IMG/VR virus record: IMGVR_UViG_3300026257_000002
Location: 1-64,000 of that record
From: a virus
Strand: one strand, 5' to 3'
DNA length: 64,000 bases
The position numbers and the translations under genes are program-made. The notes below the pieces were generated by a model that saw only the letters and a program-made list of their open reading frames with translations, had not been told where the DNA came from and searched no databases. This document shows, in pieces, positions 13,765-20,858 of this stretch; positions within the stretch are counted from its first letter, which is position 1; the number at the start of each line of letters is the position of its first letter.

Positions 13765-13791
13765 CTACCTTCTCCAATCTTACAATGTAAT

Positions 13792-13995
13792 TTATTTGCC
13801 TGTAATCCAAACTTGTTCAGAACCACCACCCTTCCATGGAGAATGATTCTTTGTTGCTATTCTATACATTTTCTCATGCATAGTTTCTTCTTCCTTTTTC
13901 TCCTCAGATTTATCAGTAGCAATGGGCATACTATCTAAAGGATTAGGTGGGAACCAATCATCATTCGGAACAGGTGATTGTGCTGGATAAGTCAT
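13792..13995 (-). CDS. Hypothetical protein, 67 aa
   Basis: The N-terminal third is Pro-rich (PAQSPVPNDDWFPPNPLD), the middle is Lys/Glu-rich (KSEEKKEEE), and the end is basic and Gly-rich. Likely disordered and soluble. Overlaps the lysozyme-like gene by ATGA. Function unknown. Confidence 0.55.
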   Translation of the reverse strand: MTYPAQSPVPNDDWFPPNPLDSMPIATDKSEEKKEEETMHEKMYRIATKNHSPWKGGGSEQVWITGK

Positions 13996-14579
13996 GTGAA
14001 TACCATTTTTTTCGTATAATCATATGCATATTTATCACGATGACCCTTGATACCCCATCCTAACCAACGATAAGCAGGTCTCATATAATAAGATACAGTT
14101 TGTCCACTACCTTCAAAATAAGGAAGTTGTCTCTGGAAAATATTCTCATTAATCATATAACGAGTCTGACCTTCTAATGAACTAGGATCACACCCATAAT
14201 TTTTACAAAACTTTCCAAGATTATTATAACGACCAACAGTTGTCCATTGAATCAATCCATATCCACCTCTATGGCACTGATCATAAGGAACTCTAGCACC
14301 ACCCTCACATATATTAGCATGGAAATTAGATTCTGATTTAATGTTACCCATGATCGTTGCCAGGGCGTTACGATCTGTGATTTTGGTTTTTTCTTGGAGT
14401 TGTTCAAGGACATACTGTTCTTCTGGTGTGCATCCAGCACACTTCCAAGTAGGTTCACGAGAAATTGCTGGAATTTCTTTATCTACATCATGAACCTTCA
14501 GAGGAGACGAAGAGATAGTCGATGGAAGAAGAACAGTCAGACCAGCAACAATAATTGATGTTGAGAGCATTCGTTTCAT
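13992..14579 (-). CDS. Exported lysozyme-like protein, 195 aa
   Basis: I start at the ATG at 14577-14579, which gives MKRMLSTSIIVAGLTVLLPS, a signal peptide or signal anchor; a longer in-frame start would put residues ahead of it and overlap the promoter. The core matches phage tail-lysozyme-type domains: NALATIMGNIKSESNF, with the candidate catalytic Glu in KSESN, then GGYGLIQWT. Such domains cut peptidoglycan. With a signal sequence it could act as an exported endolysin or during entry. A strong promoter lies 14 bp upstream. Confidence 0.75.
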   Translation of the reverse strand: MKRMLSTSIIVAGLTVLLPSTISSSPLKVHDVDKEIPAISREPTWKCAGCTPEEQYVLEQLQEKTKITDRNALATIMGNIKSESNFHANICEGGARVPYDQCHRGGYGLIQWTTVGRYNNLGKFCKNYGCDPSSLEGQTRYMINENIFQRQLPYFEGSGQTVSYYMRPAYRWLGWGIKGHRDKYAYDYTKKMVFT

Positions 14580-14592
14580 TACAACAATGTGT

Positions 14593-14621
14593 ATCATACC
14601 ATCTATATAGATGGTTGTCAA
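14593..14621 (-). promoter_or_regulatory. Near-consensus sigma70 promoter, leftward
   Basis: Minus-strand -35 TTGACA (14616-14621), 17-bp spacer, -10 TATGAT (14593-14598). It drives the lysozyme-like gene and possibly the tRNA/tmRNA block. Its -35 overlaps the -35 of the divergent plus-strand promoter. Confidence 0.85.
14599..14614. promoter_or_regulatory. 16-bp perfect palindrome in promoter spacer
   Basis: CCATCTATATAGATGG occupies nearly the whole spacer of the leftward promoter and touches the -35 of the rightward one. This is an operator-like position for a dimeric regulator. No regulator is assigned. Confidence 0.6.
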
Positions 14622-14643
14622 GAGCCAAATAAATAAGTATAAT
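14615..14643 (+). promoter_or_regulatory. Sigma70-like promoter, rightward
   Basis: Plus-strand -35 TTGTCA (14615-14620), 17-bp spacer, -10 TATAAT (14638-14643). It points into the plus-strand island starting at 14666. Confidence 0.75.
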
Positions 14644-14665
14644 AGATGCTATACAGCAATTTCTC

Positions 14666-14833
14666 ATGAGATTTAACGAAACAGACATGAATCGTCTCCA
14701 TAAGGCATGTAAGGTATGTCAAGAACAAACTGGTTCAGAATATATGTGGGATGAGTATGAAGATCTCATTAGAAAGATTAAATGTTATTCGGAAGAATAC
14801 TGTCTTAAAGAGTCAGGAATTCATAACAATTAA
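14666..14833 (+). CDS. Small Cys-containing phage protein, 55 aa
   Basis: Starts MRFNETDMNRLHKACKVCQE. It carries a Cys-x2-Cys pair early and two further Cys near KCYSEEYC, which could form a small metal site. Mostly charged and helical. First gene after the rightward promoter; no strong ribosome-binding site. Similar proteins exist in cyanophages from memory. Confidence 0.65.
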   Translation: MRFNETDMNRLHKACKVCQEQTGSEYMWDEYEDLIRKIKCYSEEYCLKESGIHNN

Positions 14834-14908
14834 CAAGTAATATAGATAGTCTAGTTTAAAACACTACTATGAAAGTCTTTAATGACTGATGTAATTCATG
14901 TAAAATAG

Positions 14909-15100
14909 ATGTCAAAAAATTATGTAACCGAAGAACAATGCCAGGAGATGATTGATGCTGCAATACGAAAACATAATCGTAATGCTTCAATTGTCAGTAT
15001 TTGTGTTGGTTGGGTTGTTCTTGCACTTTTTGCTGATGGTCTTCTTCGACTTATTGGAGTGATACCTCCATTGTTCGTAGATTTAAATTTAACTCTGTAA
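14909..15100 (+). CDS. Small membrane protein, 63 aa
   Basis: The N-terminal 27 residues are polar (TEEQCQEMIDAAIRKHNRN) and residues 28-52 are hydrophobic (SICVGWVVLALFADGLLRL), consistent with one transmembrane helix. Lies between the 55-aa gene and talC. Conserved in cyanomyoviruses as I recall; role unknown. Confidence 0.65.
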   Translation: MSKNYVTEEQCQEMIDAAIRKHNRNASIVSICVGWVVLALFADGLLRLIGVIPPLFVDLNLTL

Positions 15101-15136
15101 ATAAAGCACATACATAAGAAAAACAATCTTTTACTC

Positions 15137-15787
15137 ATGAAAATCTTTTTAGACACCGCTGACCTTAATGAAATCAAAAAAGCAGCAAGAACTGGTTTAG
15201 TTGATGGTGTCACTACAAACCCCACACTAATTAAAAAAAGTGGCAGGACTCTTCCTGACGTTGCTAAAGAACTGATTAATACATATCCACAATTTGAAAG
15301 TGTATCATGTGAGGTGGTTGCTGAGACTGCTGAAGAAATGATTGAACAAGCTCAACAGTTTATTCAATTAGGAAATGAAGCAATCACTATCAAACTACCA
15401 TGTACTATAGAAGGTTTGATTGCATGTAGAACACTCTCTGTGCTTGGTATTAAAACTAATGTCACATTAGTGTTCTCTGTAGCACAAGCAATCATGGCAG
15501 CAAAGGCAGGTGCTACTTATATCTCACCTTTCGTAGGACGCTGTAATGATAACTCATTCAGTGGTGTAGAACTTGTTCATGCTATCAGTAAAACTTATTG
15601 TGCTCAGGATGTAAAAACTCAAATTCTCGCAGCATCATTGAGAGATGTTCATCATGTATCACGGTGTTTTTCTTTTGGTGCCAGCGTTATTACAATGCCA
15701 CCTAAAGTATTCTGGGCAATGTATAATCATGTGCTTACTCGCGAAGGATTAGATCAATTCCAAAAAGACTGGGAAGAAGTACAATGA
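15137..15787 (+). CDS. talC: Transaldolase
   Basis: Small TalC/FSA-type transaldolase of 216 aa, transferring a dihydroxyacetone unit in the pentose phosphate pathway. The N-terminal MKIFLDTADLNEI and GVTTNPTL (24-31) are family hallmarks. The Schiff-base Lys is K86 in AITIKLPC. The end has the usual SFGASVITMPPKV. Cyanophages are known to carry talC and are thought to push host carbon from the Calvin cycle toward NADPH and ribose supply. It is the central gene of the plus-strand island. Confidence 0.96.
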   Translation: MKIFLDTADLNEIKKAARTGLVDGVTTNPTLIKKSGRTLPDVAKELINTYPQFESVSCEVVAETAEEMIEQAQQFIQLGNEAITIKLPCTIEGLIACRTLSVLGIKTNVTLVFSVAQAIMAAKAGATYISPFVGRCNDNSFSGVELVHAISKTYCAQDVKTQILAASLRDVHHVSRCFSFGASVITMPPKVFWAMYNHVLTREGLDQFQKDWEEVQ

Positions 15788-15844
15788 TTCTATACAACAG
15801 GATCTAAATAGTACATTGAAAATACTAAACGAATACCATTACTA

Positions 15845-16030
15845 ATGTTACAGAAGATACTACTCTTCGCTTCACCCATAGTATCTGCTGCTACCATTGC
15901 TACAGTTATAACGGTTAATAGTTGGAAGAAAAAGAAACCACCAAAGATCAACATCACATGGGATGATGATGACGATGATGATTACACTGGTGGTCCTGGT
16001 GAAGGTCCATACTGGTGGTATACAAAATAA
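15845..16030 (+). CDS. Small membrane protein with Asp-rich tail, 61 aa
   Basis: Residues 4-25 are hydrophobic (signal anchor), followed by KKKKPPK and then WDDDDDDDY and a Gly/Pro/Trp-rich end. The topology suggests a membrane-anchored acidic tail. No family recognised. Confidence 0.6.
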   Translation: MLQKILLFASPIVSAATIATVITVNSWKKKKPPKINITWDDDDDDDYTGGPGEGPYWWYTK

Positions 16031-16056
16031 ATAAATAAAAAAAATGAGGAATAGTT

Positions 16057-16524
16057 ATGGGTGCTATGACACCGCCGAGCAGAAAGTCCTGCTACAACTT
16101 CAGAGTAACGGAGATCAATCGTGTTCTTGATGGTGATACTATTGATGTCACTATTGATCTTGGGTTTGATTTATACAAGAAAGAAAGAGTTAGAGTTGCA
16201 GGCGTTGATACGCCGGAGAAAAGGACTAGAAATTTAGAGGAGAAAAAACTTGGAATCGACGCAACCAACTGGCTCAAAGAGAAACTGGAGAGTACTATCG
16301 CTGGTGATGATGAGTTGTCTGTTAGGACTGAACTTGTTGGTGGGGTCGGTAAGTATGGGCGTCTTCTTGGTTGGTTATACATTGGGGACTCAGAATTGTC
16401 TCTCAACGAACAAATGATTGAAGAGGGATATGCTCACGCATACGATGGTGGCACCAAAGACATGAATCTTGAAGCACTTCGGGAGATTCGTAAGGCACAT
16501 GGTACTCTAATAGAAATAGAGTAA
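16057..16524 (+). CDS. Staphylococcal-nuclease-like (thermonuclease) protein, 155 aa
   Basis: An SNase-fold phosphodiesterase. VLDGDTI supplies the calcium-binding Asp27. RVRVAGVDTPE supplies Arg46, Asp51, Thr52 and catalytic Glu54. GKYGRLLGWLY supplies Arg102. All catalytic positions are kept. A ribosome-binding GAGGAA lies 9-14 bp upstream. No signal peptide, so it probably acts in the cell, perhaps on host nucleic acid; that role is inference. Confidence 0.88.
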   Translation: MGAMTPPSRKSCYNFRVTEINRVLDGDTIDVTIDLGFDLYKKERVRVAGVDTPEKRTRNLEEKKLGIDATNWLKEKLESTIAGDDELSVRTELVGGVGKYGRLLGWLYIGDSELSLNEQMIEEGYAHAYDGGTKDMNLEALREIRKAHGTLIEIE

Positions 16525-16579
16525 GTATTAATTACCGAAACCAAATGATAAATAGCTTCAGTCTTTAAATTATCGTGTA

Positions 16580-17077
16580 ATGAACAAAGCAATAATTGCT
16601 ATTGGAATGTTACTGATGACCACCAGTGCTGCACAGGCAGGTGGACTTGTTACTAAGCACGCTTCTTCAGTTCAATTGACGGTGGACGCGGCACGATCAA
16701 CAGCTTCAAGAATCGGATCTTCTTTCAGTATAAGTGGATCAAATATTGACACAACTGATGGAACGACGGCTAGTACAGTGTCTGCTGGTACAATAACTTC
16801 AGGCGTCTACACACCAGGAGTTATTGCAGCAACCCAAGACACAGCAGGTGCGGCTTTCAGTTTTACCCAGTCATACACTCAAGCTGATGCGGTTCCTACA
16901 AGTGCGGCGACTGTAGGTGCTAACCCTAACTTTAGTAGTGTTACATCATACACAGCTGGGGCCAAAGATACCTTGGCTGGAACTATTACCAGCGCAAATG
17001 TCATCGGCATAACGTCTGGTGGAGCCGGTACTACAGCAACAGGACAATTCGTCTCCGAAATTACTATAATTGATTAA
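16580..17077 (+). CDS. Exported Thr/Ser-rich protein, 165 aa
   Basis: A signal peptide (MNKAIIAIGMLLMTTSAAQA) is followed by a low-complexity Ala/Thr/Ser/Gly chain with no enzyme motif. It shares the phrase GAAFSFTQSY with GAAFQFTETY in the next gene, suggesting a common origin. Possibly secreted to the periplasm; function unknown. Confidence 0.65.
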   Translation: MNKAIIAIGMLLMTTSAAQAGGLVTKHASSVQLTVDAARSTASRIGSSFSISGSNIDTTDGTTASTVSAGTITSGVYTPGVIAATQDTAGAAFSFTQSYTQADAVPTSAATVGANPNFSSVTSYTAGAKDTLAGTITSANVIGITSGGAGTTATGQFVSEITIID

Positions 17078-17084
17078 GAGTGTC

Positions 17085-17501
17085 ATGAAGAAGTTAATTC
17101 TACTGGCATTTTTTCTGGGGTCTCCTGCTTTGGCAGTCCCCGTCGTTCCCAATTTTTCCCAAGGCTCGATGTCGAGCCACACAGAGACCACTCAAAAGAT
17201 AACTGAGACGATAAATAGCATGGATTATGCCACTGGTTATCAGTATTCTGCTACTGGTTCTGGTGTAACAGCATCTGGAAATCTTTCCCCAGGAACAGGT
17301 GCTTCTACTGTAACTATAGATGGAGTGACCTCATCATGGACGGGAATAACAGCAAAACCAACGTTCCAACAAACAAATCCAGGAGCAGCTTTCCAGTTCA
17401 CAGAAACTTACAGCGGCCCGGGTCTTCAAAATCATACAATTATTCAAAGGGAAACCGAAGTTACAAGCGTTACCGACACCACAAGTATCTTCTCGCAGTA
17501 G
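17085..17501 (+). CDS. Exported protein related to its upstream neighbour, 138 aa
   Basis: Starting at the ATG at 17085 gives MKKLILLAFFLGSPALAVP, a clean signal peptide; the longer ATG at 17070 adds five residues and overlaps the previous gene. The rest is Thr/Ser-rich with GAAFQFTETY shared with the upstream protein. Its last 166 nt overlap the next gene in another frame. Confidence 0.65.
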   Translation: MKKLILLAFFLGSPALAVPVVPNFSQGSMSSHTETTQKITETINSMDYATGYQYSATGSGVTASGNLSPGTGASTVTIDGVTSSWTGITAKPTFQQTNPGAAFQFTETYSGPGLQNHTIIQRETEVTSVTDTTSIFSQ

Positions 17502-18265
17502 CATTATTATTTACTAATCCTTCTTATGCTGAAACTATTGGTGGTGTGTCTGCTACTGCTTCTCCGGTAGCTAATTCATCTGGCTCGGTAACAAATCAAG
17601 CCGTTCAAGTACTGCAGGGACCATATATTACAAACACATACGGAGGTGGTATACAATGTCAAGGGCCCACTCGCAACTTCTCACCCTATGTAACTGGAAC
17701 TGCATCTGCATCTAGACCATGGGAACCATATTATAATGATCCAGTATATGATGTCACCGATACAATGGGTGCCTTCGATGATGATGGTAATGTTATACCA
17801 GATGGACGTATTGATAATCCAGGTGATATTTTATTTCATAAAAGAACAAGAACTGGACAAAAAGATAACTATAGTATAGGTGTTGGTTTCTCCATGACAT
17901 GGAGCACACCTACAGATAAAAAATTACAAGAACTATGTAAAGAAGCAGCAACTACACAAATTGCATTACAGCAACAACTAACTGCCAACAAGAGGCTAGA
18001 TTTTGAGATAGCCCGTTTGAAAAATTGCGGGGAGCTAATGCAGAAAGGTATAATGTTTGCACCTGGTAGTAAGTATGCAAATGTGTGTGCTGATGTTGTA
18101 GTAATGAACAAGAACGCTACTACACCACACATTCACTCAATTCCACAACCTACTTCTTCGTCTTCGCCTTTACAGACTTCAACTTTGCAATCGCTTGATT
18201 CCGATCACGCTGTTCTGCTCGGCGGTCCCCTACAGATTGGACCTTCATCTTCTTCCCCCGAATAG
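17336..18265 (+). CDS. Exported protein, 309 aa, uncertain start, 3' end overlaps antisense gene
   Basis: The recognisable protein starts with KYLLAVALLFTNPSYAET, a signal peptide, but at codon 50 of the frame. The only upstream ATG (17336) gives 50 extra basic residues read across the previous gene, and no ATG, GTG or TTG lies near 17480. The mature part has a beta-rich region (YSIGVGFSMTWSTP) and a helical Cys-containing C-terminal half (LQELCKEAATTQIALQQQL). The last 116 nt overlap the minus-strand gene at 18150. From memory, similar secreted proteins occur in cyanophages. Confidence 0.6.
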   Translation: MDGNNSKTNVPTNKSRSSFPVHRNLQRPGSSKSYNYSKGNRSYKRYRHHKYLLAVALLFTNPSYAETIGGVSATASPVANSSGSVTNQAVQVLQGPYITNTYGGGIQCQGPTRNFSPYVTGTASASRPWEPYYNDPVYDVTDTMGAFDDDGNVIPDGRIDNPGDILFHKRTRTGQKDNYSIGVGFSMTWSTPTDKKLQELCKEAATTQIALQQQLTANKRLDFEIARLKNCGELMQKGIMFAPGSKYANVCADVVVMNKNATTPHIHSIPQPTSSSSPLQTSTLQSLDSDHAVLLGGPLQIGPSSSSPE

Positions 18266-18962
18266 TAGCAACCTTCTTTAGAACTTTCTTCACTGTAGGT
18301 TTGATTACCTTCAGAAGAATGTCAGCGAATGGTTTAGCGAGCAGTGCTGATGTAGTAGCAACTACAGCAATACCCCCAGTGGTGACCACAACACTAGCTG
18401 GGGGTAATCCATTTAATACTTGTGTAACTACAGGAACATCACCTACCTCTCGGATACATTCACCTCCAACTAACTTATATCCTAATATTTCTTTGCGTCC
18501 ACTATCAAACAGGAACCCCACGGGTTCTTTATTTAACTGTTCTTGAGTAGGACACTGAATGCTTGCTGGTGGAGCAGATGGTGGTGTCGATGGAGTTTCC
18601 TTTGATATATCTTTTGAATTATTTGGTTGCTCTCCTTTAACTTTAGGAGTTGGTGTCGGACCTTTAGTAAATTTTAATTGATTTTTATCATAATCAATTG
18701 GACTGAATGATGGAACACCTGCATCACAATAAGTGATTAGACCATTCTCATCATCCATACCAATAGTTTCAGAATCATCAATTTCATGAGCTTCTACACA
18801 ACCAGGAATATTAACGATAGGAATTCCTAATTCTACTGTTACCGGAGGTATAATAACATTAGTCCTTCCCACAACAGGAGTAGTCCAGATATCAATGGGT
18901 GGGATATCTAGTTGCCTGATATTTACTTTAATATCGATTGGTCTAATCTCAAGAATATCCAT
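18150..18962 (-). CDS. Pro-rich protein with hydrophobic and basic C-terminus, 270 aa
   Basis: The N-terminal 60 residues are Ile/Pro-rich with repeating DIxP-type phrases (IRPIDIKVNIRQLDIPPIDI). Residues about 100-135 are Pro/Ser/Lys-rich and likely disordered. A hydrophobic stretch at about 188-208 (VVVTTGGIAVVATTSALLA) is followed by a strongly basic tail (KKVLKKVATIRGKK, RRAEQRDRN). Membrane association is plausible. Converges with and overlaps the plus-strand exported protein gene. Confidence 0.65.
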   Translation of the reverse strand: MDILEIRPIDIKVNIRQLDIPPIDIWTTPVVGRTNVIIPPVTVELGIPIVNIPGCVEAHEIDDSETIGMDDENGLITYCDAGVPSFSPIDYDKNQLKFTKGPTPTPKVKGEQPNNSKDISKETPSTPPSAPPASIQCPTQEQLNKEPVGFLFDSGRKEILGYKLVGGECIREVGDVPVVTQVLNGLPPASVVVTTGGIAVVATTSALLAKPFADILLKVIKPTVKKVLKKVATIRGKKMKVQSVGDRRAEQRDRNQAIAKLKSVKAKTKK

Positions 18963-18965
18963 TTG

Positions 18966-19202
18966 TCATGGGAAGTTAATCACAGAACCAGTTGAACTTG
19001 GCATCTCAGGCATCTCAGGCATAGCACCGTCGAGCATACCAGGAAGTGCTTCAGTCATTGCACCAGCAATAGCCTTCGCTACATTCTCCCTAGCATTTTC
19101 AATTAAAATATCCTTTTGAACATAAAGATAAACACCACCCCCTAGGACAGATAATGAAACTAGACCAGATAACAACGCGACACCGTTAATCAATTTTTGC
19201 AT
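18966..19202 (-). CDS. Small membrane protein, 78 aa
   Basis: I start at the ATG at 19202 (MQKLINGVALLSGLVSLSVL). Residues 5-28 form a transmembrane helix, followed by an amphipathic helix (IENARENVAKAIAGAMTEAL) and a Met/Pro/Glu-rich tail. Overlaps the end of the neighbouring two-helix membrane gene. Part of a possible membrane or lysis cluster; unproven. Confidence 0.6.
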   Translation of the reverse strand: MQKLINGVALLSGLVSLSVLGGGVYLYVQKDILIENARENVAKAIAGAMTEALPGMLDGAMPEMPEMPSSTGSVINFP

Positions 19203-19470
19203 CTTTCTTCTCCAACGTAGGTGATTCTTTTTCTTCCTTCTTTTTAGAAGGCATGACTCCAAAGGTAGCTAGAGTTCCAGTAAACACACTAGCTATAAAA
19301 GTTGGGTCAATATTTTTTTGAGGAATACCAGGAACAGTTACATAATTAAGAGTCAGAATTGCTGCTGACCATCCAAGAATAATAACTCGAACGAGAGTTG
19401 ATACACCCTCATCCGCCCACTCAAATTTATTTTCCTGTTTAGTTTCCCCTTTCTTTGGATTTAATTCCAT
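19186..19470 (-). CDS. Two-helix membrane protein, 94 aa (holin-like layout)
   Basis: Polar N-terminus, hydrophobic segments at about 25-44 (TLVRVIILGWSAAILTLNYV) and 58-72 (FIASVFTGTLATFGV), then a highly charged Lys/Glu tail. Size, two helices and charged C-terminus match class II holins, but many small phage membrane proteins look alike, so this is only suggestive. Neighbours include a secreted metallopeptidase. Confidence 0.55.
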   Translation of the reverse strand: MELNPKKGETKQENKFEWADEGVSTLVRVIILGWSAAILTLNYVTVPGIPQKNIDPTFIASVFTGTLATFGVMPSKKKEEKESPTLEKKDAKID

Positions 19471-19494
19471 AAGTAAAGAGTAAGGCTCTTTTAT

Positions 19495-20187
19495 TTATTT
19501 GATGTAACCTTTTTCTTCTAAAAACTGTCTAGTTAAAGGAGTTGGACTATACACTTCCCACATTTTACCAGTAGCACATGCTGCTAACGCATCCATTGTC
19601 ATTTTATCAGTATGTCCTGCCCACATTGCTTCACGTTCCCATGGAAGAACACTATCTGTATAAGTTCTTTTAGCAATCTCAGTCCACAACATAGGAACAT
19701 CTTCCTCTGGTTTGATGATAGCGATCATATTGTTATCAATGGTGCCTGCCATACAATCCTGTGCTGCATGCCATCCTTCATGACGCATAACCGACATTAG
19801 AGTACCTTGTTTACTCATATAATCTTCATTCAAGAAGAAGTTATTACCTACTGTATGATATACTCCACGATGTCCATGAGGAAAATACTTTTGATCTGCT
19901 AGAAATACATTAACTCCGACATGCTCAAGAGAAACAAGCATTGAGTTAAACTCATGAGCAATAATACCATAATTACTATCAGGATAACGATTACGGATAT
20001 CTCCAATACTGTAAATTTTTTCCACATTATCGGTACATTCCCTTAGTAACATACATCCCATAGCATCATAAGATTTCATTCCCTTAGTGATTTTATTTAC
20101 CCCTAGAGGTTCATTAATCGAAGATGTATGATGATCAGCAAGAACAGGAGTTGCTGTAAGAAGTAATGCTAATAGAAATTTATTCAT
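19495..20187 (-). CDS. Exported zinc metallopeptidase-like protein, 230 aa
   Basis: A signal peptide (MNKFLLALLLTATPVLA) precedes a domain with HEGWH at 136-140, the HExxH zinc motif, within VMRHEGWHAAQD. A downstream Glu in PWEREAMWAG is a plausible third ligand. Such a protein would act in the periplasm or outside the cell. Substrate unknown; a role in envelope breakdown during lysis is possible given the neighbouring membrane proteins. Confidence 0.75.
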   Translation of the reverse strand: MNKFLLALLLTATPVLADHHTSSINEPLGVNKITKGMKSYDAMGCMLLRECTDNVEKIYSIGDIRNRYPDSNYGIIAHEFNSMLVSLEHVGVNVFLADQKYFPHGHRGVYHTVGNNFFLNEDYMSKQGTLMSVMRHEGWHAAQDCMAGTIDNNMIAIIKPEEDVPMLWTEIAKRTYTDSVLPWEREAMWAGHTDKMTMDALAACATGKMWEVYSPTPLTRQFLEEKGYIK

Positions 20188-20189
20188 AA

Positions 20190-20522
20190 TTAATTTTGAA
20201 AAGTTTTAATAAAATACTCAGCGTCAACTACCACCAAAGGTTTCTTGCCATTCTTTTTGATAACAACAATTGGTTCATAATTACCGCAATTCGATGCAGA
20301 CTGTTCGTATGCTTCCCAGATATTTAGTTTCTCTACATTTTTACATTCTATGCTATGTGGAAACTTTTGACGTGCTGCTCGCGCCATAATTAAATCTTCT
20401 CCACCAGCACCCATGCTACGAGACTCAATGTCTTCAGGATGAATGTCAAGTGCTTCAATAAGTTTATCTCTCACCCACTGTTGCAACCGTCTGCCTTTTG
20501 CTTTCGCAGACTGTGCCTTCAT
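20190..20522 (-). CDS. PD-(D/E)XK-type endonuclease, 110 aa
   Basis: A small basic protein with GAGGEDLIM followed by HSIECKN, fitting the Asp...Glu-x-Lys core of PD-(D/E)XK nucleases, on an N-terminal helical basic segment (KAKGRRLQQWVRDKLIEAL). Similar short nucleases are annotated near nrd genes in cyanomyoviruses, from memory. Could cut branched or host DNA; not determined. Followed in transcription order by the metallopeptidase gene. Confidence 0.7.
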   Translation of the reverse strand: MKAQSAKAKGRRLQQWVRDKLIEALDIHPEDIESRSMGAGGEDLIMARAARQKFPHSIECKNVEKLNIWEAYEQSASNCGNYEPIVVIKKNGKKPLVVVDAEYFIKTFQN

Positions 20523-20554
20523 AAAAAAATACCCCCATCATATGATGGAGGTAT
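20523..20554 (-). terminator. Intrinsic terminator after nrd operon
   Basis: The minus-strand hairpin ATACCTCCATCA/TGATGGGGGTAT (20529-20554) is followed by seven T (20523-20529). It separates the nrd unit from the endonuclease gene. Confidence 0.8.
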
Positions 20555-20564
20555 TTAGACTACA

Positions 20565-20858
20565 TCAGTGGGTATCCCACGGATCGGGTATTAAATTCCT
20601 TGGTCTTTGGTTTGTTTGAAGAACTCTTGGAGGCTCGACTGGCAGTTGGGTGGTTCTGGATCCTTGATCCCTTTCTTCTTCTTCCAATCGTTGTGCATAG
20701 CTTGCATCATCCAACTCTGGGAAAGACTCCTCGGTCCATTCTTCAAACATTCTATCTGCATCGTACTCAAGACTTTCATGCCTTGATACTCTTCCCTCCA
20801 ACCATGCAAAGAATCTTCGATCATAACTGGAAACCAGCGAAAGTATCTTTCTTAACAT
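20565..20858 (-). CDS. Hypothetical acidic protein downstream of nrdB, 97 aa
   Basis: I chose the ATG at 20856-20858 (MLRKILSLVSSYDRRFFAWL) with GGAGG about 10 bp upstream; it overlaps the nrdB end by 38 bp. The middle is acidic and helical (ADRMFEEWTEESFPELDDA) and the tail Pro-rich. A competing frame (20591-20824) has an ATGA junction with nrdB but poorer composition. Family unknown. Confidence 0.6.
   Translation of the reverse strand: MLRKILSLVSSYDRRFFAWLEGRVSRHESLEYDADRMFEEWTEESFPELDDASYAQRLEEEERDQGSRTTQLPVEPPRVLQTNQRPRNLIPDPWDTH

Noticed and set aside
13462-13938. Plus-strand 158-aa open frame
   Set aside because: Antisense to tRNA-Tyr and two minus-strand genes; Leu/Phe/Ser-rich shadow.
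20591-20824. 77-aa frame after nrdB with ATGA junction
   Set aside because: Trp/Gln/Lys-rich composition is worse than the overlapping 97-aa frame, which has a ribosome-binding site; not fully excluded.
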